64,000 nucleotides of DNA, from NCBI RefSeq assembly GCF_964355755.1, contig NC_092678.1:20992922-21056921 (forward strand). Direction: 5' to 3'. Both the position numbers and the translations under genes were made by a program. Positions 41,601-53,600 of this stretch are shown here, one piece after another (position 1 is the first letter of the stretch; each line of letters starts with the position of its first letter). The stretch comes from Antedon mediterranea. Taxonomy: Eukaryota; Echinodermata; Crinoidea; Comatulida; Antedonidae. The notes below the pieces were generated by a model that saw only the letters and a list, made by a program, of their open reading frames with translations, ran no database searches and had not been told where the DNA came from.

Positions 41601-44600
41601 TAACTCCAATGTACATCCGTTATAACTCTGATGTGCTTCGTTATAACTCCGATGTACCTTCTTTATAACTCCGATAGTTTTCAGATATCTGATTTAACGT
41701 TACACCATAATTACACAACCGATTGAAACACTGTATTTAACAGGTCAAAGGTCAAAGTGTGTTTACACAGAAGCATGTAGTGTAGCCAGTGGGAGAGTTA
41801 GTTTAGAGGCATTTAAGCCAACACATCCAAGCTAATTAATCACATATTATGGCTTAACAATTGGCTGGTGAGTGTTTACGGACTTTTAATCAATTTTTTC
41901 ATTTCCTTACAAAGTGAGTTATGAATGCGTTAATGTAACGTCGCCTCTAACCCTAATGACAGAATAATAACCAAGCCCACACACTCTTGATCACTGTCTG
42001 TAGATACTCAAAACATTCCATTAAGTAACCATCCCCCTTCCAACCGCTTATAGATTTTGTAACTAATACAACAGCCTCGGAGAAAGTTAGCCCCTAGCTA
42101 TAATGTTTCGTTACTCTCATCAGCCTGAAAATTACTAAAATGAGCCGACAACTCAAGAACCAAAATGTAATTATTATCGTCCTCAAGTTTAGCAGGAAAC
42201 TGAGGAAATTCGATTAGACCATAGAGATATTCACTATAATATCTCTATGATTATACCCTATACCCACACCCGCAGGGCAGCACCTCTTAAATGAATGACA
42301 GGGGATCGGATCAATTCACCGGGGTACCCATGCTAATTTAAAGGCCAGGTGCGGGCAAAAAATTTCTATTGATCATACATTCCAATAATTATCGATCTAT
42401 AGTTTCCCCTATGTTTCATAATTTTTGGGATTTTATTTGTGTTACACAAGCTTGTTGAAAATAAGCACTTTCTTATCAGTGGGGGGATAGTTCAAATTAC
42501 ACAGTAAAATCTCTATTCTTTTATACACAAATTTTGTAAATAGAGAGGCATTTTAAAAAGCTATGAAAAATAAACGGTGTGGTAAAAAAAGTTATCAGAT
42601 GACTAAATATAGGTAATATAACTTGAATATTACATTTCTGATATTTTTATTCAACTTCAGATTTTTATTTTCATGCTATAGCAAAAATTATCCACCGTAT
42701 ATCCACCACCTTTTTTCACCGTCTAGGGAGTCACCAGACATGTTATTACATTAGGTTAACTACCTAGCTACTGAAAAAAAGGTCTTCCTGGTTTTTATGG
42801 AAGAATTTTGCAAAATTTTGTATTTGGCCATATTAAGGGAAATTCATGTTTTTTTCGTCTTGATTTCTGTTACAAATATTTGATTTATGTACAATTAACC
42901 AAATATTATATTTAAAATTCATGCCTGTACCTGAGCTTTAAAAGATACACTGGGTTCTGTTAAGCCAGATGTGTACCACTGGACCTTCAGTCCTTATCCA
43001 ACACGAACTATGGCCTAGGGGAGCCTGGAACCTATGTCGATTGTATAGCTACGGTTTTGTAATCCCCTGCTTTGATAGCTCAAACATTCGAAAACAACAA
43101 CAACACCAACTAAGTGTTTAGAAAAGAAACTTTATCGTCATGAAGGAAATAACTAAATTTCCTCCATGGTATCGTAAAGCTTTGTCTACACTATCAAACT
43201 TTATGTGACAAAAAATGTGGTGTGCTCATATATGGTCATATCACTACCGTATTTGGGTATATTACAACCATATTTGGGCACATCAAACTAGTTTTATAGT
43301 GTAGACAGAGCTTTAGTCTACATGTGCTTTTTAAACACGTGCCTACACTGTACTCATTTTCCTTGCACTTTTTACTTTCATTAAAAAATCTAGGCCAGTT
43401 CCAAATATCACACAAACGTTTTCGTAGAATTTTAGAGTTCGTAGAAATTAAGTTTGGAATCTTACAACAATTGAATGTCTTAATAATATTCCGAGCAAAA
43501 CAGTACGTTACTGTTTAATTAAACAATTACGTGTTCCATATTTTTATTTCACACAATGTGCTATAAAATTCTAGGCCTATGTGAAATAAATAACATTACA
43601 ACATCAAAGCTATCTTACGCGAATGGCAATTTCACTTTAGTAAATTTATACGTTAAATGTGTTCTTGATCTTATCAATAAATCTGCTGTAATTTTAGTGA
43701 TATTAAATTTCTTTGCTACAAGAGCCGGTAGTAGGCCAATAATTCTCTGCTTTATTCAATGTCTTTTCTCTGACCGACTTTATGTTATAATTTTATGAAG
43801 AAAATCCTTTGATTTTTATAGTTTTCTCATTCTCGGTGATATAATAATTGTCAACCTGTATCATAAAAATAATATCGTAACTTGTGTTTTATGTATTTTT
43901 AATATTAGTTTATATAAAATTCCGGAAAATAGGCTACACCAATTTCATTTATAAAGAAAGGTTCAAAGCATGTATGGCCTTGTGGTAATTAATATTAAGT
44001 CCGCATGGATATCGTTATTTTATACGTTTCCATTTTTGCAAGTTTAAAATACAACATCATTTTTTTTTCAATTGATTAATTACAAACATGAGCATATTGT
44101 CGATCGTTCGTATACCACTCACGTCAGATGAAAAAATAGCGAGATAAAGTCACGTGTGCAGTGTTTCGACCAATCACGATAACGTTTATTCTAACATTTG
44201 TTAAACTCTACTGAGCCTTTGGTTCAACTGACTCAGATGCCTGTAAAGTTTTGACAATTTCTTTTGAATGCTAATCCAGTAAAATAATTCACTATAGCAA
44301 ATTGATGATACAACTGTGATTATAGCTCTCACGAGTAAATATATTAAAATCAATCAAATATTGACAATTTCGTGGACTGTACTTTTCCAAGACATTTGTC
44401 ATCGTTTAAGAAACACAAAAAGCATTCTAAAACGTCTGTACAATCGTCGTCGATTAAAGTTGAATTTTAAACTACTCCATCACGTTAAACAATCTAGTTT
44501 CTTCTGCAGCTTTCGTGCAATCAGTACGAATACTTTATTTATTTTCAGTTATATTCTATTAATATTCTGTTTCTGTTGTCGTTATTTTCTAGTCAATCTT

Positions 44601-47600
44601 CTCTCTAAAGCTTTGTTCACACTAGAAGACGCAACGCGAGGACGTAGACACAATGCAAGCGAGTTTATCAATGTCTTACCTTAGTAAAAATTTGGCAAAT
44701 TGTAATCAGTACGAATACTTTATTTTCAGTTATATTCTATTAATATTCTGTTTCTGTTGTCGTTATTTTCTAGTCAATCTTCTCTCTAAAGCTTTGTTCA
44801 CACTAGAAGACGCAACGCGAGGACGTAGACACAATGCAAGCGAGTTTATCAATGTCTTACCTTAGTAAAAATTTGGCAAATTGTAATCAGTACGAATACT
44901 TTATTTTCAGTTATATTCTATTAATATTCTGTTTCTGTTGTCGTTATTTTCTAGTCAATCTTCTCTCTAAAGCTTTGTTCACACTAGAAGACGCAACGCG
45001 AGGACGTAGACACAATGCAAGCGAGTTGATCAATGTCTTACCTTAGTAAGAAATTGGCAAATTGTAATCAGTACGAATACTTTATTTTCAGTTATATTCT
45101 ATTAATATTATGTTTCTGTTGTCGTTATTTTTTAATCAATCTTCTCTCTAAAGCTGTGTTCACACTATAGGACGCAACGCGAGGACGTAGTAGCAACCAA
45201 GCGAGTTGACCAATGATAAGCGACTGTTTGAATAATCCATAATTTGTGATGGGTCGACTCGCTTACTTTGCGTTACGTCCTTGCGCTGCGTCTATAGTGA
45301 GAACCCAGCTTTAGTATCAATAGGAAAGCTGTAATATGGATATCTAGCCAATCTGTTTGAAAACTAAAGTAAAAGAAAAATGTGTAATGTAACAGTTAGT
45401 AATCATTTATTTGAACTTTCAATTGCCTTGATTAAATTTGCAAGTTGAATTTTCCGCGTAACCTTATCAAGAATTAATGTAACATTTCGACCGCTTTCGA
45501 AAGATGCTTGAAAGAAGATGATTTTGCAGTAATACGAACATTGAATTTTTCATCAATCTCAATGTACTTAGTATGAAGTACCGTACAAATTACGTCAGAG
45601 TAGGGCAAACAGCTTACCAATTACTCAACACCCTGACGCAAAGCCACCGTAGTTAAAAACAATTACAAAATTGAATAAAATGTCTTTCAATTGCGATCTT
45701 TGATATAAACTATAACAAATCTATAGTATTGTAAAAGCTCTTTTCTAGGCCAAACTTCCTAAAACGTTCTCTCAAAAAATTGCATTGACAAATTGTGCTT
45801 GAGTTTGGCGTTTGTGAGAGCATTTTGTCTGTTTTATAGTACAACTTTAAATAATAGCTCTTTTATATGTTATAGTATCGTATTAGTCATCTGAGTCAAT
45901 AACTGCCAGTTTTCTTTGTACATGTAACAAATAGCGATTTACTCGTTTTTGAAAGATAATTACTGTACATCTTTATTAAGTTATTGTTAGTGTCTACTAA
46001 TATATGTTATGTCCATACACTGTAGACCACTAAACTGTGTCAGAAATTCCCCAGTTACTGCAGCACAGATAGTTTTAGAATTGAATACGAAGATAAAGAT
46101 ATGAATCATGTATCTTCAAAGATCCAAAATGCTAGAAACTCTCCAATTCTAACGTTAAGTGACCAAACTTGAAGACCGTTATTTTATTGACATTGGGAAT
46201 AATACAATACGGGAAAAAACAGTTAAGTGTTAATTACGCTGCAGGCGTTATCATTACTGTAACCTCGCGCCAGTTGCAGCATTCATGGTTAGATGTTGCA
46301 AAAACAAAATTCTTGCTACTTGTATTACTTAGCTATTTGATATTATCTTTCTATGTAATTTGAGCCAATCACATTATGAATAAAGAAGAGCCCATTTGGT
46401 ATCGTACATTAGTAAATGAAGCAGTGATAGCGTGATTTCTTTGAAACCACTTAGGCTGCCCATGTTAGATGGAGTAGGCTATAAATTGCGCCAGGAATCT
46501 ATATTTGTTTACCTTATTTAATTACATTGTATTGTTTTTGAAACATTTATCTTTAGTCCCTTTCCACAACTCACTCACTCTTTACTATCTATTATAACAG
46601 ATATTGAATGATTATTATAATTGCTAAAATCAATTTAATTTCCAATGTTTTATTTAGCAACACATTTTAAGCACACTCATGAGCCCCGCGCAAGCTTAAG
46701 TATTTACCGGGTGAGTTTGTTCATGGGCACCCGATATCGCTAACTGTTGTGGGGGAGGAACCAACTTACACTGGTAAATGACTAAGCCTAGCCTCTATAT
46801 AATCTATGTTAAATTGTTTATATTTACATTTGTTTTTGTATACATTTTTTTCTATTAAGTAACCCATTACAGCAAATTACCACTTCAAATTCGGGACCAA
46901 TATCTTAAGTGATGCCTGTTTTCCATTAAACGAATGTATTCGCGCGAATCGAATATTCCTGAGGTCTGATTGGTTGTTGCGCATTTCTTTGCATTTCAAG
47001 TTGGTAGAAACATGTGGTGAAATATGCATTTCGATTTGCGCGCCAATAGTATACATGCACACACAAAAAAAAAAATACAAAAAATCGTTTGAGGCATCAT
47101 ATATTGAATTATACAGGACAGTACAGTAAATTTGTAAACATAGATCAATACCTTCTCAACTTGTAATCAATCGTTCTTTTATAGCTATGAGGCGGCGTGA
47201 CTCACCAAATGCACGGCTGGATCAAACCCATACGAAACGCCTACGGTAGAGTCCAGTAAGGAAATCAAGTTGACAACACTTAAGTAAGTAAAAGCATTAA
47301 TTATAATAGTATGAAAAATATGGAAAACTTACCTTAAAATCGTTTGCTGTTCCAAAGTATAACGGTACAAATGCCAACCATACGATACACGTTGTATACA
47401 TCGTAAACGCAATAAACTTGGCTTCGTTAAAATTCTCTGGAATTTTTCGCGTTTTAAACGCATATACAGTACAACAAAACACTAAAAGTATCGCATAAAC
47501 TAACGAAACCATTAGAGAAAGTTCAGATTCACTGCATTTTAAAACAACAGTTGAGTTATTGTTTGAATAATCCAGTCGCACTCCGGGCCTCTCAATTATA

Positions 47601-50600
47601 AGCCATAATAATGAGCCAACTAACTGGATAGCCACCATCATCATGCATATGATTAATTGCGAGAAAGGACTTATATACTTAGGTCTTTGAGGACTCTGCG
47701 TTGAATTAAAAATTCTTGCTATGCGATTTGTTTTTGTTAGCAATGCGGAATAGCACATAGCGAACGAAATTCCTATACCAACTCTTCGTAAAGTACACGA
47801 TGGCAGAGATGGCTTTGCTAGGATCACAAAAGTCATGAAGTAACACCAGATGACACCAGCCAATAGGAAATAACTTAACTCGCGCGCGGAAGCACGCACA
47901 ACAGGCGTGTCGTTATACTTTATGAATATGCAAATTACAATAGATGTAGCAATGACACCGCCTAAACTGAAGATGACTGGAATAATTGACCACACTTCAT
48001 TCCAGTGCATGTAGTCGATTGGAATGACGTCACAGCCAGTTTTCTCCTTGTTCGGCCATTCTCCTAATTTACACTTTTCGCACAGGAATTCATTCAAAAG
48101 AAACTCGTTTTCGCGACAAGGAAAGCAGATCCAACAACACGGTTCTCCTTCCTGTAGATTCTTCACCTCTCCTTTTTTACACGGTTCACTGCACTGCGAA
48201 AGAGGTATCGCATTGTCTGTGGAGAGCTTACTGTTGAATTGCACCATGTCGATATCTAGGTGTAGAGTTCCCATAGACCAGTTTCCGACATTCACATAGT
48301 GATAATGTTTGTCCGATCCCATACGGTAATTCATGATGTCGTAACGGCCTGGTCCATCACCCCGCTCGTCAAAACTTACTCTTGAGCCCGTGATATCTGT
48401 AAGAAAGGAATCAGTGAGAATCAGTAGAATTATACAACACAATATAGGGAACTTCGATTTCGGAAGACCAGAGTAGGCCTACGTATACATTGAGTTTAGG
48501 GGTTTTTATCATTTTTGGACCAAAATTTCCGTCGATTATAAGGACGACCAGACCTGATAGAAATGTGCAGACTGTTACTACCCTTATATGTGTTGATATT
48601 GACTTATAATACTCAATATACGTATGCAATGAATTTCTATTTTTAGAATGACAAAGTAATGTATTGTTAATAAACCCATCATAATTATTTCAGAGTAGCT
48701 ATTAAAGCGTTTGTATTTTTGTCGGCAGCGTGCACAATATCTGAAATTACTCAAAATTGGCATATCATAAGTAATTATTCTATAGATCATTCAACATAAA
48801 CCTACCCAATTGAGCACGTAGGTCTATTAGCAATACGGATGAGATGTACATAATGAACAAATAAAATGTTAGCGCATGACTTTTTCTTATCAATAATTTC
48901 GAAAAAGTAGTAGACTTTTATAATAACAATTTTAATTGATTCCTTTTATTAAAATATTGTCAGTAAAAATAAAGTAGAGAAATAGACTTAAATAACTTAG
49001 GGCGGAAACGACATATTTGTCCCCATGTACAGTATAGTGAACAGTGGTCTAATGTGTCACCATATAGTGAACAGTGGTCTAATGTAACCCCGTGTATAGT
49101 GAAAAGTGCTTCAATGTGTCCCCATGTATAGTGAACAGTGCTATAATGACGGTCTTCGTATTTAGTGGACAGTGTTCTAATGTGTCACCATGTATAGTGA
49201 ACAGTGCTCTAATATGTCACCATGTATAGTGAACAGTGCTCTAATGTGTCATCATGTATAGTGAACAGTGCTCTAATGTGTCATCATGTATAGTGAACAG
49301 TGCTCTAATGTGTCACCATGTATAGTGAACAGTGCTCTAATATGTCACCATGTAATAGTGAACAGTGCTCTAATGTGTCACCATGTATAGTGAACAGTGC
49401 TCTAATATGTCACCATGTAATAGTGAACAGTGCTCTAATGTGTCACCATGTATAGTGAACAGTGCTCTAGTCTGTCACCATGTATAGTGAACAGTGCTCT
49501 AGTCTGTCCCCATGTATAGTGAACAGTGCTCTAGTCTGTCACCATGTATAGTGAACAGTGCTCTAGTCTGTCCCCATGTATAGTGAACAGTGCTCTAATA
49601 TGTCACCATGTAATAGTGAACAGTGCTCTAATGTGTCACCATGTATAGTGAACAGTGCTCTAATATGTCACCATGTAATAGTGAACAGTGCTCTAATGTG
49701 TCACCATGTATAGTGAACAGTGCTCTAATGTGTCACCATGTATAGTGAACAGTGCTCTAGTCTGTCCCCATGTATACAGTGCTCTAATGTTTCTCCATGT
49801 ATAGTGTACAGTGCTTAAATGTATCCCCGTGTGAACTGTGTTCTAATGTGTTACCATGTACAGTGGACAGTGCTCTAATGTATCATCAATAGTGAACAGT
49901 GCTTTAATGTATCCCCGTGTAAACAGTGCTCTAATGTGAACCAGGATTCACTGACACTGTATAGTTACATACAACATGATATAACTAATTCCCATTATCT
50001 TCAGTGACCAACTATTAATCCGTGTAATTGCACTAGAATCTCGCGTACCTACTTGAAACCTACTACTAGAGTTCGTACGTTCACAGAGCACTTAACTCAC
50101 TGACCCAACATGGTGGTTTAAGCCTAACAGTTCGAACGGTATGTTAAGCATTCTGTCACCCACATCATGGAGATGGACTGTATGCCTATTGTCAAGCGGT
50201 CATTAAAAAGTTCAGATATGCCTAATTTTCTAGCGTTAAATGTAAACCTAGGCCTACTAGTATTCTCGGCTTGTTATTCTGTGGGCGCCTAGGCCTACTA
50301 ATATTCTCGGCTTGTTATTCTGTGGGCGTCAGATAACGAAGATGATGTGCCCGGTGTATCCACCGCCAGTTTATCTAACCATATTGTCTGCAGAACGGTA
50401 ATTTCCATAATTAGGCCTATATACTGTATACCCTTGGAAATTGATTACATTGATAGATTGATAGATAATTGTAACACAACAATAACACGATTTTTCTAGC
50501 ATCAGGTGTTACATTTGGCTTTTAATTAGGAAAGCTAATCTTGTTTTCAACCCCACTTGTTAAAAAATGAATTCAATTTGGTGTTTAACCTTGTGGTGAC

Positions 50601-53600
50601 GTTTTAAACACTGCTAATAGGCCTAAATACTTTTTTTTGCTCCACAGCGTGTAGCAGATGTGTTAGTAAAATTATTTTAATAAATTTATTTTATTTTATT
50701 AATTTCTTACACAATTGGCGTATTTACTAGGTCTAGTAGATTGGTTATCGTTCATGGAGGCTAAACAAATTGTAATTATGTCAGACACTCTCTGTCTACA
50801 CAATCATACTAGTTTGACAAAAACAAGTGTAATGTGCCTAAATATGGTAGTGATATGCACACAAAAAATGTAGTGATGTGACTTCATCATGTCCATATAT
50901 GGGCACATCACATTGTTGTTGTCACATAAAGTGTGATAGTGTAGACAGAGCTTTAGATGGCTTTATAGGTTTACGTAATTGGGCGCACACGTACAGGCTA
51001 CTATTGAATTAACAGCTTTTGAACGCCGCTCTGACCAGACGATCATGTGATAGTCTGCGTGAAGTAGGCCTAGATAAAAATCCCGCCACACTGCATCTTG
51101 ATAGGTACGCCATTGTCACGTCATATTCTAATTTGCAAAAAGCGTGGAAACATAATTAAAAACACGTATTTAATCTATAAAAGTAATTAAATATCGGTTT
51201 TTAAATTTGATTACCAATTAATCTGTCGCTATTACCGTTGCAAAGTTACTGTGGAGTGCTTTTGTTGAATGGCGTTGTTAAAAATGGATTCTCTAACAGA
51301 TTTTATCAATTGAATCGATTTTATTAATGTTAATATCTAAAAAGAAATTATAACCAGATCTTGTGGGGATCGAGGTTCTTGTTTTGTTATTGCGTCATAA
51401 GCCTTTATTATAACATTTCAGATTATTTTCCGGAGTCAAGCTATTGTGTTAAGCTATCAACTCCCATCTTATGCAAGACGTATAGGCCTACAGAAATCAT
51501 ATTACGTAATGTATATAGATATAAAACCGAAGCCATAACGTATCAGTTCATTTGTGACCACCGCGACGACCAATGGTGGCGTAGGCCATGCGCCTTCATT
51601 TCCGACTGATTCCGGGTAGAATATAGCCTAGGCCACCATGATATAGAGCTTTTGCTTTTACGACGCGCCTCTCGACTAGCACCCGCGGCTGTCGCGTCAT
51701 TTTGCGTACGCTTAGCAATATGAGCATGCGCAGATTTTTTACTCGACAGTTACTCAGAATATAACAAACAGTATTTGTGTAATTTTCTTATTACTTTGAA
51801 GCAGCAATTAACACGTATTAACAAAAGCAATTTTGTGAATGCATACGGGTGTGTACCGTTTTGTGATAAAATCTTGACATTAAGAATGCTTGAACACAAA
51901 AAAATTAATTATCCAGTTATCTACGACACGCGGAAGAATGCAGACGGCGCGGTATTAATAAATATCCCCGATGATCCAAACATACGACCTGTTATAATGT
52001 TATCACTTTAGTTTCGATAATAGCGTTCAAATGAGAAAAACTATTATTCAGAACATAAATATTCCTAAGCCTAAGTTTCAGAAAACGACGGGTAAATGCT
52101 GCGATTTAAACGCATGCGTATATGCCATGCGTCTCTGCACGAACATGGTGTACAAACGTCTGTTCACAAGGTTGATTGGCTACAAGTAATTTCTGCTGAC
52201 AATTTTCCTCATTAAAAGAACAATATATAAGAATCCTCGCTTATGGTAAAAATAAACATTTAATTAGTAAAGTATCGGTCCCAACGGCCCAGGGCTTTGT
52301 TGAAGCTATCAAAAATAGTTTTTAGTCTCACAGAATACCCCCAATTGTATAGAAAAAAAACTTTTAAAATTGGTTGGAATATAGGCCTATTGAAGGATGA
52401 ACCAATTAATTATGAAGATGGCAATATATATCCGTATTTTTCTGTCTCAGAAAATACCCCAACTGTATAGAAAAACAATTTTTCTGTCTCACAAAATACC
52501 CCAACTGTATAGAAAAACAATTTTTCTGTCTCACAAAATACCCCAACTGTATAGAAAAACAATTTTTCTGTCTCACAAAATACCTCAACTGTATAGAAAA
52601 CAAAACCGTTTAAAATTTGAATATATTGACCGATAACCCAATTATTAAAACCATAAAACTGGCACCGTATTTTTCTGTCTCATAAAAACCCCAACTGTAT
52701 ATGAAAAAAAAACCGTTTAAATTTGGAATATATTGGCGGATGAAATATACTGTAACAATAAGGCATTATGCTTGTAGAGAAGAATTAAATTCTTATTAGG
52801 CTAGTCGCTTAGTCATAAACATTAATCGAAACACTCGTAAACTGTGACATAATATTGCTCACTTAGGATTAAAGATTTAATAGGCGAAATAGCAGATAAA
52901 ATCCTAGTGTTCCCAAATCTAAATGTGTGATTTTTATACGTCCCTTGTTACTGTACTAATGGGTATTTTTGTAGGAAAAAATTCAACTTCAATAAGTTTA
53001 TCGAAAAAGGCGAGGAAAAACAAAGCCTGTGTAACATTTAACACAAAATAGAACGCGGGAAAAGAAGGTCAGACAAGTATTTAGTGATAAAAAGGGCGCG
53101 AAAAATATCTTTACGTCTAAACATGAATGTATATCGTCTGCCAAGTAGAGCGCAGTTTACGCGCAAATCCAAGCTGCTCACATATGTTTTAATAACGTGT
53201 CAAAATGATGATGACTTTTGAATTATAGCAATTATCAACAAAGTCGCGATGTTTTAAAGGAATCAACGAAAGAAGATTGAAAAGTAGGCCTAGGTTGAGT
53301 TGATCTAACGTCGACGGTGTGCCCACACAGTTATACATTAATGCAAAAAATCTTGTATGTTATGACCAATAACAGAGACACACTATTATAGTAAATCCAT
53401 TTAAAGCACTGAAGTTAATTAATTTTGATAAATTAATATAAACGTTTATATGACTTGGTATTAACGTTTGCACTTGCATTATTTGCCATGCCATACATTA
53501 AAAAGCTATAAGTATTTGATTTATCTCCGTCGTAGAGTAGTTTAATATAGGTCTACTTTGTTATATAAACGTCGTCGAGTACGTTGGTATAGTTTTACAC

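Noticed and set aside
44316-45046. Three similar frames ending DATRGRRHNASE
   Set aside because: Copies of the 181-bp array reading through a MITE end; not a gene family.
48024-48299. Open frame antisense to the receptor cysteine-rich domain
   Set aside because: Shadow of the real exon on the other strand.
52397-52636. Repetitive frames on both strands
   Set aside because: Unit of 42 bp is divisible by three, so frames stay open by chance.
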